Below, one piece after another: positions 31,330-38,931 of a stretch of 64,000 bases of DNA. How positions within the stretch are numbered: the first letter of the stretch is position 1; every line of letters begins with the position of its first letter. The translations under genes and the position numbers were made by a program. This DNA comes from SHAN690 sp040221375 (GTDB taxonomy: Bacteria; Bacteroidota; Bacteroidia; Flavobacteriales_G; Salibacteraceae). A model generated the notes under the pieces. That model saw nothing but the letters and a program-made list of their open reading frames with translations, had not been told where the DNA came from and did no database searches. The stretch lies in the NCBI GenBank assembly GCA_040221375.1, contig JAVKEP010000067.1:11175-75174 (forward strand), read 5' to 3'.

Positions 31330-33471
31330 CTAGATACGCACACCGATTACGCAGACATCGTCCACTTGCTCATTGGCACCGCGCCAACGGTCGAATTCAG
31401 TTTGAAGCAGGTCGTGCTGTTTGGCCATTGAATGGGCTTGAATTGCGAGGAGAAACCGTTTCAGGTTCTTGCTCTTGTACTTCTTGTTCTTCAGCCCTCC
31501 GAATTGGTCAGGGTATCCGTCGCTGAAGGCGAAAAAGGCGTCTCCATCGCTGAGTTTGATCTGGTGACTGGTATACAGAGATCGGTTAACATATCGACCG
31601 ATGGGTTGTTTGTCGGCCTTGATTTCGTACAGATTCAGTCCATTGGTTTCAAGCTCAGCACTCGAAAGCAGTTCAGTGGATTTACTCAAGACTTGCGGCG
31701 GTTCTTTCGCGATGACCCAAAGCGGGTTGTTTGCGCCGGCCCAGTGGAGTACCTTGGATTTTTTGTTCAAAGCGCAGAGTGAGACATCCATCCCATCTTT
31801 TACTTCTTGCTCACTTTTTTCAAAGGTTTCGTCCACGATCAATGCCGTGCGATCGAGGATTTTAGCCGGGTCACGCAATTGAAATTCCCGGACCGATCGG
31901 TTGAGTGCATTATGGCACACCACGCTTACCATGGCTCCAGGCACACCATGCCCCGTGCAATCGGCCGCAGCAAATAAAACGAGGTCATCGATTTGTTCGA
32001 GCCAGTAGAAGTCGCCGGCTACGATATCCTTTGGTGCGTAGAGGACAAATGAGTTGGGTACCTGCTGAGCGAACAATGGATCAGGAGGGAGGATGGCCTT
32101 TTGAATCCGCTTGGCGTAGGTAATTGAATCAATGATCTCCCTGTTCTTTTCCTCCAGCTCGTCGCCCTTTTCTTTCAGATCAGCCGTGCGTTCTGCCACC
32201 TGTTGTTCGAGCCGAATATTCTGCTCCTTGGTGATGAGGTTTAGTTTTTCAAGGTTGTCAAAGGCCTCTTTTTGGGCCAATTCCTTTTCTTTTTGAATAT
32301 CGCGGTAACGACTGACCATGGCGAGTGATAGAAAGGAAACCTCGGCCGCCGAGCCCAGTTTGATCGCGTTTTGGCTTAGAAAATCGCTGTATAGTAAATT
32401 GAAATTGGTGAGGATGAATACGATGCCACCGGCGAGTACCGAAAGGAATCCCAGTGCGAAAAAGACGTTGACATTTCCTTTGACGCTTTGGTTCCAGCCT
32501 ATCCCCATGATGATGACGACCAGTGATATGAGCGACATCCCATTGATAACAGGGTAGGTCAGTTCATACAAAAATCCCGAGGTCAATCCAGTGACGACAC
32601 AAAGCCCCACGATAAGCAATAGCGATCGGTACGTTGCTCTGTACCAGCTTGGCATTTCCTGAATGTTGAGAAACTCTGCTGCGTAGAGCATGATCATAAA
32701 GACCGATGTGCCAGAGAAAAAAAGGATGGAATGGTTTGCGATCCAAGGGTATGAAGGCCAGATGTATTCGAATGCTAGGCCATCTAAGGAAGCCTGCATC
32801 AAAAAGAGGAAGACTACGTAACTCACATAGTACGTATAAATCCGTTGCTTTACCACAAATGCGAAAAAGAGAAAGAGGCCCGCAACAAATATCAGCAGGC
32901 CATAGTAGATTCCTAGGGTGAGGTTTTCGCGCTGAACAAAGCCGTTAAAATTGTCCTTTTCCCAAAGCTTGATTGGCAAAGAAATCACCTCTCCATCGCT
33001 TCGAAGTTGGAAAATGAGTTTCGCCTCTTCTCTGGGTGGTAATAGGATTGGAAAGACAAATTTTCGGTAGATGACGGGGCGTTTTTTAAAGGGTAATTCG
33101 TCACCTGCGGCAAAGAGTTGTGTGGTGTGGTCCTTATACGTCCGGTACATGTTCACAACATTCGTCAAGGGCCGGGCAGTTTCTATATAGTACTCATGGC
33201 TTTGCTGAGTACCGTTGGTCAATTCGAATTTTACCCACCACGTTGAAGTGGTGAAGTTCAGGTTGGCAACCGGGTTGGTAATGGGTGCAAAAAGGGAATC
33301 GTACTGGCCGGCTGCTACCGCTTCGGCTGTCCATGAGTGGCTCGGATCTTCAGCGATGAGGGCGGTTGTTGCAAGATGGGTGAATTTGGGTCCGTGCGCC
33401 CTTGTTGTAACGGGTGAGAGCGCTAGGAGTGCGCAGAGAAAGGTGATGAGGTGATTTTTTTTTGGCTGCAT
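31330..33471 (-). CDS. 7TM-DISM receptor with SpoIIE/PP2C phosphatase domain
   Basis: The 713-residue protein has a signal peptide, an extracytoplasmic DISMED2-type beta-sandwich (about 35-180, with WTAEAVAAGQYDSLFAPI), seven transmembrane helices (about 185-390), a coiled coil (about 395-460, TKEQNIRLEQQVAERTADLK) and a C-terminal PP2C-type phosphatase of the SpoIIE class (about 470-713). The phosphatase has IVAGDFYWLEQ, CTGHGVPGAMVSVV and DAFFAFSDGYPDQFGG, whose Asp residues bind the metal ions. It should sense an external ligand and dephosphorylate a cytoplasmic protein, such as an anti-sigma antagonist. No such partner gene is adjacent. Confidence 0.9.
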   Translation of the reverse strand: MQPKKNHLITFLCALLALSPVTTRAHGPKFTHLATTALIAEDPSHSWTAEAVAAGQYDSLFAPITNPVANLNFTTSTWWVKFELTNGTQQSHEYYIETARPLTNVVNMYRTYKDHTTQLFAAGDELPFKKRPVIYRKFVFPILLPPREEAKLIFQLRSDGEVISLPIKLWEKDNFNGFVQRENLTLGIYYGLLIFVAGLFLFFAFVVKQRIYTYYVSYVVFLFLMQASLDGLAFEYIWPSYPWIANHSILFFSGTSVFMIMLYAAEFLNIQEMPSWYRATYRSLLLIVGLCVVTGLTSGFLYELTYPVINGMSLISLVVIIMGIGWNQSVKGNVNVFFALGFLSVLAGGIVFILTNFNLLYSDFLSQNAIKLGSAAEVSFLSLAMVSRYRDIQKEKELAQKEAFDNLEKLNLITKEQNIRLEQQVAERTADLKEKGDELEEKNREIIDSITYAKRIQKAILPPDPLFAQQVPNSFVLYAPKDIVAGDFYWLEQIDDLVLFAAADCTGHGVPGAMVSVVCHNALNRSVREFQLRDPAKILDRTALIVDETFEKSEQEVKDGMDVSLCALNKKSKVLHWAGANNPLWVIAKEPPQVLSKSTELLSSAELETNGLNLYEIKADKQPIGRYVNRSLYTSHQIKLSDGDAFFAFSDGYPDQFGGLKNKKYKSKNLKRFLLAIQAHSMAKQHDLLQTEFDRWRGANEQVDDVCVIGVRI

Positions 33472-33592
33472 CTATGGCGTCTAAGATACGGGTTCGTTAG
33501 ATAGTTGGATTTGGGGTTCGTTTTAGTGCCCCTAGTTCCAAATCTAAACAAGGCTCTCCGCCCTCGTTGATAAATTTTTTTCATAACGATTG

Positions 33593-33605
33593 CTAATAAT
33601 ATTAG
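33593..33605 (+). promoter_or_regulatory. AT-rich inverted repeat upstream of dinB, possible operator
   Basis: CTAATA and TATTAG around one central base form a perfect inverted repeat 56 bases before the dinB start, followed closely by an AT-rich TATAATATTG stretch that could be a promoter. DNA-damage genes are often under a LexA-like repressor, but no known operator consensus is matched. Confidence 0.3.
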
Positions 33606-33660
33606 TAAACTATAATATTGTGTGTACTCCAATTGCGGAGTTCATCACGCGGAATTTACC

Positions 33661-34899
33661 ATGGGTTCATTAACTATGTCGTCTTCAAAAAGCAAACACA
33701 TCCTTCACCTCGACCTCGACTCGTTCTTTGTGTCGGTGGAGCGATTGCTCGATAGCAGGCTCAACGCAAGGCCGGTGCTGATTGGGGGAACTACCGACCG
33801 GGGCGTAGTGGCGGCTTGCAGCTACGAAGCGCGCGCGTTTGGCATTCACTCTGCCATGCCGATGCGTATGGCGCGTGAACTCTGCCCAGAAGCCATTGTG
33901 ATCAAGGGGAACAGCGGGACGTATTCTAAGTACAGCGACATGGTTACCGAGATCATGCAGGGGGAGGTGCCCGTGCTCGAGAAGACGTCTATCGATGAGT
34001 TCTATGCCGACCTGACGGGAATGGATCGGTTCTTTGGCTGTGCAAAGATGGCGGACGAACTGCGCCACAAGATCATCAAGGAAACGGGCTTGCCCAACTC
34101 TTTCGGCTTGTCGATCAACAAGACGGTGTCTAAGGTCGCTACGGGCGAGGCGAAGCCCAACAACCGCCTCGAGATTGCGGAAGGAGAGGAAAAGCACTTT
34201 TTGGCGCCGCTTTCGGTGCGCAAGATTCCGATGGTGGGAGAGAAGACCTACCAAACGTTGCGCAACCTGGGCATCCAGCGCATCAAGACGGTTCAGGAGA
34301 TGCCGCAAGACATGATGGAGCGCGTGCTGGGGCAAAATGGAAGCGTGATTTGGAAAAAGGCGAATGGCGTTGACAACAGTCCGGTCGTCCCGCACAGCGA
34401 TCGGAAAAGCATCAGCACCGAGCGTACGTTTGACCGCGACACCATAGACGTGGTAAAGCTCAAGGGCATCATGTTGGCCATGGCAGAGAACCTAGCCTTC
34501 CAACTGCGTCGCGGAAAGCGGCTTACGGGCTGTGTTGCTGTAAAGGTTCGCTATTCTGATTTCCAGACACAGACCCTGCAGGCGCGGATCCCTTACACAT
34601 CAGCAGACCACATCCTCATTGAGAAAGTCATGGAGTTGTTTAATAAAGCCTACAACCGGCGTTTGTTGGTGCGTTTGATCGGTGTTCGCTTCAGTCACCT
34701 CGTAGGTGGAGGCTACCAGATCAACCTTTTTGAGGATTCTGAAGAATACATCAACCTCTACCAAGCCATGGACCGCATCCGAGAACGCTTCGGCGACCGC
34801 GCTGTGCTCAGGGCCTCTGGCATCCATGCCCGCACCATCGGTCGTAGCAATCCCTTTGACGGCAAAGCGCCGATGTTATTAGCAAATAGGAGGGCTTGA
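33661..34899 (+). CDS. dinB: Y-family DNA polymerase IV (DinB)
   Basis: The 412-residue translesion polymerase has the Y-family palm motif HLDLDSFFVSVE near residue 16 and the second catalytic block KTSIDEFYADLTG near residue 110. PNSFGLSINKTVSKVATGEA and the helix-hairpin-helix segment IPMVGEKTYQTLRNLGI follow. The little-finger domain ends with YQINLFEDSEEY, where QINLF fits a beta-clamp binding motif. In Bacteroidota such a DinB is often followed directly by a short DnaE; here the two are separated by repeats and an S23 gene. ATG 33661 was chosen; 33676 is also possible. Confidence 0.93.
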   Translation: MGSLTMSSSKSKHILHLDLDSFFVSVERLLDSRLNARPVLIGGTTDRGVVAACSYEARAFGIHSAMPMRMARELCPEAIVIKGNSGTYSKYSDMVTEIMQGEVPVLEKTSIDEFYADLTGMDRFFGCAKMADELRHKIIKETGLPNSFGLSINKTVSKVATGEAKPNNRLEIAEGEEKHFLAPLSVRKIPMVGEKTYQTLRNLGIQRIKTVQEMPQDMMERVLGQNGSVIWKKANGVDNSPVVPHSDRKSISTERTFDRDTIDVVKLKGIMLAMAENLAFQLRRGKRLTGCVAVKVRYSDFQTQTLQARIPYTSADHILIEKVMELFNKAYNRRLLVRLIGVRFSHLVGGGYQINLFEDSEEYINLYQAMDRIRERFGDRAVLRASGIHARTIGRSNPFDGKAPMLLANRRA

Positions 34900-34984
34900 T
34901 GCATGCTATACAGATCATACCGTATTGCCCTGAGTACCGCTCGCTTGAAAAGGACCGTGGTAGAAGTCGCCTATTCGGTATTCT

Positions 34985-35010
34985 GTTCTTTTGGCTTGAC
35001 CCAAAAGAAC
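34985..35010. repeat. 10-bp perfect hairpin, part of an intergenic repeat block
   Basis: GTTCTTTTGG (34985-34994) pairs perfectly with CCAAAAGAAC (35001-35010) around a 6-base loop. It is not followed by T residues, so it is not a simple terminator. This sequence, followed by the GC palindrome at 35015, is a combination I know as frequent between genes of Bacteroidota, though its copy number cannot be tested here. Confidence 0.6.
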
Positions 35011-35014
35011 CAAA

Positions 35015-35034
35015 CCTGCCTGCCGGCAGGCAGG
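35015..35034. repeat. Perfect 20-base GC-rich palindrome
   Basis: CCTGCCTGCCGGCAGGCAGG reads the same on both strands and is extended by another CAGG on the right. It sits in the non-coding gap between dinB and the S23 gene and belongs to a group of hairpins that continues at 35089-35098, 35103-35119 and 35167-35209. Confidence 0.8.
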
Positions 35035-35257
35035 CAGGAGGTCAAGGCTGTGGAGAGCAATTCACTGCGCTTCCTTGGCTGACCCAACCTCGGCCGAGTG
35101 ATCTTCGCCCATGGCGAAGCTTCTCGGTCTCGCTAGGGCCAGTCGGCGGTTCTCGCGAATTCCTCTCCAAGGCCAGTCATTTTTTTGTGGATGAAGGGAC
35201 CGGCCTTGGAATTGGGGAGTGTGTGCTTTTATGCGTCAAGAGCGTGATTTGAAGGAA
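35035..35257. other. Hairpin-rich non-coding region between dinB and the S23 element
   Basis: Together with the two hairpins before it, this fills the long gap after dinB. It holds a palindrome CTCGGCCGAG (35089-35098), a 7-bp hairpin CTTCGCC/GGCGAAG with loop CAT (35103-35119), and an inverted pair CCAAGGCC/GGCCTTGG (35167-35174, 35202-35209). A weak reading frame runs through it from 34899, but its translation follows the repeats and has no recognisable domain, so I treat the region as repeat DNA. Confidence 0.6.
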
Positions 35258-35285
35258 CTAGGGGCTAGGAGCTAGGAGCTAGGAG
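35258..35285 (+). repeat. Four-unit heptamer array, left side of the S23 element
   Basis: One CTAGGGG is followed by three exact CTAGGAG units. The array lies 25 bases before the S23 start and is the inverted counterpart of the array at 35662-35689, with which it could pair over 28 bases with a few mismatches or G-T pairs. Confidence 0.85.
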
Positions 35286-35310
35286 AGGTTAAGTGTAATA
35301 GATATAGAGA

Positions 35311-35682
35311 ATGAGAAATTTTAAAACATTGAAAGTTTGGCAGTTAGGGCAGAAGGTAGCCACTAAGGTTTGCCGTCTGACATCGACCATGACAGGGCAG
35401 GAGCAATTTGTATTTGCATCCCAGCTTGCTAGGGCAGCGATCTCGATTCCTAGCAATATTGCTGAGGGTAATAGCAGGCAGAGTCGAAAGGAATATGCGA
35501 GATTCATTGAAATTGCGCTTGGATCTGCGTTTGAGCTTGAAACACAGCTTTTAGTGCTGAAGAGCATTGAATTTGCTTCAGAAGACACAGTCACAACCCT
35601 AATCGAAGAGGTGGAAGAGGAACAGCGCATACTCTCAGGACTCTTGAAGTCGTTACGAATCCCCCTAACCCCAAGCCCCTAG
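35311..35682 (+). CDS. Four-helix bundle protein (S23 / 23S rRNA intervening-sequence family)
   Basis: The 123-residue protein belongs to the four-helix-bundle family first described from open frames in 23S rRNA intervening sequences; relatives include Avd of diversity-generating retroelements. Marks are the opening FKTLKVWQLGQKVATKV, the signature SQLARAAISIPSNIAEGN, and the helix KEYARFIEIALGSAFELETQ. No enzymatic function is known; a nucleic-acid-binding role is likely. It interrupts the dinB-dnaE pair and is flanked by inverted heptamer arrays. Its last codons (PLTPSP) and stop are made of the right-hand array, so the gene and arrays move as one unit. Confidence 0.88.
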   Translation: MRNFKTLKVWQLGQKVATKVCRLTSTMTGQEQFVFASQLARAAISIPSNIAEGNSRQSRKEYARFIEIALGSAFELETQLLVLKSIEFASEDTVTTLIEEVEEEQRILSGLLKSLRIPLTPSP

Positions 35683-35689
35683 CCCCTAA
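35662..35689 (+). repeat. Four-unit heptamer array, right side of the S23 element
   Basis: Units CCCCTAA, CCCCAAG, CCCCTAG and CCCCTAA are the reverse complement of the left array type (CTAGGGG). The S23 stop codon TAG (35680-35682) lies inside it, and the array ends where the conserved DnaE N-terminus begins. Confidence 0.85.
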
Positions 35690-35732
35690 GCTAACCAAAA
35701 CCCATACCATCTTCAGCCTGAAATACGGCACT

Positions 35733-38700
35733 TTGAAGCCCGACGACTTGCTGCGGCAAGCGTTGGAATGGGGGTATGACAGCGTGTGCGTTACCGACAT
35801 CAACAACACTTCAGCTTGCTTAGACAGCATGCGCCTAGGGCAGAAATATGGCATCAAGGTCGTTCCGGGGGTCGATTTTCGCAATGGGGTGGAGCAGCAG
35901 TTTGTGGCGATTGCTAAAAGCAACCACGGTTTTGAGCAGATCAACCGATTGCTTACAAAGCACCTCCATTCTGGCGTGTCCATACCCGATCTCGCCCCTG
36001 AGCTCGAGGACGTTATTATCATTTACCCCTTCCACAAGCGATCGGTGCTGGGACTGCTGGATGGCCAGGGTGCAATTACTGGCTGCATCGGGATTTCGCC
36101 CCTTGAACTCTCGCGTTTGCGTTTCTCACCACTGCGTAAGCACTTGGATCGCTTGGTTGCGATGCCCACCGTCTCGTTCCGTGAACAGCGCGACTTTAAC
36201 GCCCATCGGCTGCTGCGTGCGATCGATAACAATACGCTCCTGAGCAAGCTCCCCAAAAGCGAAGAGGGCAATCCGCGCCACGTACTCATCCCGAAAGAAG
36301 CGTTGCTGGAGCAGTTCAAGGAATTCCCAGAGATCGTAAGCAATACCCAACAATTGATCGATCAGTGTGCGGTGGCTTTTGAGTTTGGAGACAACGTGCC
36401 ACCCAAGAACAAGGCTACGTATACCGGCAGCGTACAAGGAGATTACGACCTTATCAGAAAGATCTGTGGCGAGAATTTACCCTACCGGTACCCTACGCTT
36501 GACGACAACATTACCTCGCGGATCGAGAAGGAATTGGAAATCATACGCGACAAAAACTTCCTATCGTACTTCCTCATCAATTGGGACATTGTATCCTACG
36601 CACGCAGCAAAGGATACTTCTACGTGGGTCGCGGAAGCGGAGCCAATAGTGTGTTAGCTTACTTGCTGAGAATCACAGATGTTGACCCAATTGACTTGGA
36701 CTTGTACTTTGAGCGCTTTATCAACCTGTATCGGCGCAATCCACCGGACTTCGACATTGATTTTTCGTGGACGGACCGAGACGACGTTACGCGTTACATT
36801 TTCGACAAGTTCAAGAACGTGGCCTTGCTAGCAACGTACAGCACGTTTCAATACCGAGCGGTAGTACGAGAGCTCGGAAAGGTGTTTGGATTGCCCAAAA
36901 TGGAGATCGACAAGCTTTCTAAGGGCGGCTTTGATATGCGCAAGCTCGACAAGCTTTCGCAGCTCGTGCTGAAGTACGGTACGCTCATTCAGGATTTTCC
37001 AAGCCACCTGAGCATACACGCGGGAGGTATCCTCATCTCTGATCGCCCCATCGAGTATTACACGGCTACGAACATGCCTCCGAAGGGGTTTCCTACGACG
37101 CAGTTTGATATGGTAGTGGCTGAGGACGTGGGGTTGTACAAATTTGACATCCTCAGTCAGCGCGGGTTGGGAAAGATCAAGGATGCGGTGGTGAATGTGA
37201 ATCAGAACCATCCTGAAGCGCCGATCGACATCCATGACTTGGCTCGGTTCAAGAAAGATGAGCGGGTGAAGGATATGTTGCGCAACGGTAAGGCCATTGG
37301 TTGTTTTTACGTGGAGTCGCCCGCCATGCGGATGCTGCTTCAAAAGCTTCGGGTAGACGATTACCTGGGATTGGTGGCGGCGAGTTCGATCATCCGTCCG
37401 GGCGTTGCTAAGTCAGGAATGATGCGGGAATACATCAAACGCTTTCGCGACCCTGAAGAGCGGAAGAAGGCTCATCCGGTAATGATGGACATCATGCCCG
37501 ACACCTTTGGCGTGATGGTGTATCAAGAAGACGTGATCAAGGTGGCGCATTACTTTGCTGGCCTTACGTTGGGCGAAGCCGATGTGCTGCGGCGTGGAAT
37601 GAGCGGTAAGTACCGTTCGCGGACAGAGTTTGAGCAGGCGAAAGAAGCCTTTTACCGAAAAGCGGTGGCCAAAGGACATCCGAAGGAAATGGTGGAGGAG
37701 GTGTGGCGACAGACGGAGAGTTTTGCGGGCTATGCCTTTGCGAAGGGGCACTCGGCTTCGTATGCAGTGGAGAGTTACCAAAGCCTTTTTCTCAAGGCCC
37801 ATTACCCCTTGGAATACCTCGTAGCGACGCTCAACAACTCAGGTGGATTCTACCGCCCCGAGTTCTATGTGCACGAAGCCCGCATGCAAGGTGGAACGAT
37901 TGAGGCGCCCTGCGTGAACCGAAGCGAGGCCGGTGCTACGGTGTGCGGTGAGGTCATCTTCCTAGGATTGGTATTCGTAAAGGATTTGGAACACAAAACG
38001 GTGGAGTGGATTTGTCAGGCCAGGGCAGGGGGCGGTCTTTTTGACTCCTTGGCCGACTTCACCGAACGGGTGCCTGCGGGCATTGAGCAAGTGGCGACCT
38101 TGGTGAAGGTAGGGGCCTTTCGCTTTACCGGTAAGAGCAAGAAGGAGCTCATGTGGGAGGCGCATCTCACGCTGGCAAAAACCAAGAAACGTACGGTGGA
38201 GCCCAAACTTTTTCAGGAGCGTTCCAAGCCGTTTACTTTCCCAGATTTTTATACGGCTCCGCTTGAAGAAGCCTATGATCAGATCGAGTTGCTGGGGTAT
38301 CCGCTGTGCGACCCATTCTTGCTCCTTCGTCGCTCTCCCAAGGGCGGCATTCTCTCCGCTGACCTCGGCGATTTTGTGGGTCAAACCGTTGTTTCTTACG
38401 GCTATTTGGTCACGGCCAAGAATACATCTACCAGCGGCGGTGACCAGATGAACTTTGGCACCTTCATCGACCGCAAGGGCTTTTTTATCGATACGGTGCA
38501 CTTTCCAAATGTGGCGAGAAAGTTCCCCTTTCGCGGACGGGGCGTGTACCGCATCATCGGCAAGGTGGCCGAAGAGTTTGGCTTCTACAGCATCGAAGTG
38601 AGCGAAATGTACAAAGAAGCCATGATCGAAGACCCTCGCTACAGCGAAGAGAAAAACATCAAGAAACCCGAACGGAAGTCGTACCGCGACTTGGATAAGC

Positions 38701-38789
38701 CGGCTATAACGACGGAAAACAACAACAAGAATGCAAGGTACTTTGACCGAGAAGGTGAACGGAAAACCAATGCACCGCGTGAGGGATAG
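35733..38789 (+). CDS. dnaE: Short DnaE-type DNA polymerase III alpha subunit (DinB-associated), start codon apparently lost
   Basis: The protein of 1018 residues from a TTG at 35733 has a PHP domain (SVCVTDINNTSACLDSMR, KVVPGVDFRNGVEQQFVAIA), a polymerase III palm with catalytic PDFDIDFSW near residue 337, HAGGILISDRPIEYYTATN, FAKGHSASYAVESYQSLFLK, and a C-terminal OB region. This short form, paired with DinB, is the Bacteroidota counterpart of the error-prone DnaE2/ImuC class. The conserved PHP opening THTIFSLKYGTL lies upstream of the TTG, in frame from 35697, yet no ATG, GTG or TTG exists before it back to the in-frame stop at 35568. The start is therefore uncertain; see findings. Confidence 0.88.
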   Translation: MKPDDLLRQALEWGYDSVCVTDINNTSACLDSMRLGQKYGIKVVPGVDFRNGVEQQFVAIAKSNHGFEQINRLLTKHLHSGVSIPDLAPELEDVIIIYPFHKRSVLGLLDGQGAITGCIGISPLELSRLRFSPLRKHLDRLVAMPTVSFREQRDFNAHRLLRAIDNNTLLSKLPKSEEGNPRHVLIPKEALLEQFKEFPEIVSNTQQLIDQCAVAFEFGDNVPPKNKATYTGSVQGDYDLIRKICGENLPYRYPTLDDNITSRIEKELEIIRDKNFLSYFLINWDIVSYARSKGYFYVGRGSGANSVLAYLLRITDVDPIDLDLYFERFINLYRRNPPDFDIDFSWTDRDDVTRYIFDKFKNVALLATYSTFQYRAVVRELGKVFGLPKMEIDKLSKGGFDMRKLDKLSQLVLKYGTLIQDFPSHLSIHAGGILISDRPIEYYTATNMPPKGFPTTQFDMVVAEDVGLYKFDILSQRGLGKIKDAVVNVNQNHPEAPIDIHDLARFKKDERVKDMLRNGKAIGCFYVESPAMRMLLQKLRVDDYLGLVAASSIIRPGVAKSGMMREYIKRFRDPEERKKAHPVMMDIMPDTFGVMVYQEDVIKVAHYFAGLTLGEADVLRRGMSGKYRSRTEFEQAKEAFYRKAVAKGHPKEMVEEVWRQTESFAGYAFAKGHSASYAVESYQSLFLKAHYPLEYLVATLNNSGGFYRPEFYVHEARMQGGTIEAPCVNRSEAGATVCGEVIFLGLVFVKDLEHKTVEWICQARAGGGLFDSLADFTERVPAGIEQVATLVKVGAFRFTGKSKKELMWEAHLTLAKTKKRTVEPKLFQERSKPFTFPDFYTAPLEEAYDQIELLGYPLCDPFLLLRRSPKGGILSADLGDFVGQTVVSYGYLVTAKNTSTSGGDQMNFGTFIDRKGFFIDTVHFPNVARKFPFRGRGVYRIIGKVAEEFGFYSIEVSEMYKEAMIEDPRYSEEKNIKKPERKSYRDLDKPAITTENNNKNARYFDREGERKTNAPREG

Positions 38790-38931
38790 GAGCGGCACCC
38801 CACAGGAGCGCCCAGCGACGAGGAGTAGAGCGGATAGCCCGACCCAGTCGCCAAAGGCGGCGCAGGACACGCACCAACAACGAAGCGCGCGATCGAGAAA
38901 ATGCTTGAAAAGACCAACGATAAAAACGCAC
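38790..38931 (+). other. GC-rich structured spacer between dnaE and the radical SAM gene
   Basis: The 142-base spacer is much richer in G and C than its surroundings and includes a small hairpin CGCC/GGCG (38849-38852 and 38856-38859). Its text (for example GAGCGGATAGCCCGACCC-like, starting near 38827) looks to me like an intergenic repeat seen after genes in other Bacteroidota, but that is recollection and not tested. A frame crosses it in phase with the radical SAM gene but carries no domain. Confidence 0.4.

Noticed and set aside
34899..35252. Frame of about 117 codons overlapping the dinB stop (TGATG)
   Set aside because: The start is well placed, and the first 20 residues faintly recall an acetyltransferase opening, but the rest only translates the hairpin repeats (for example NLPAGRQAGGQ). 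I treat it as non-coding or a remnant.
38731..38931. 67-residue N-terminal extension of the radical SAM protein
   Set aside because: It runs through the end of dnaE and the GC-rich spacer and has no counterpart in the family.
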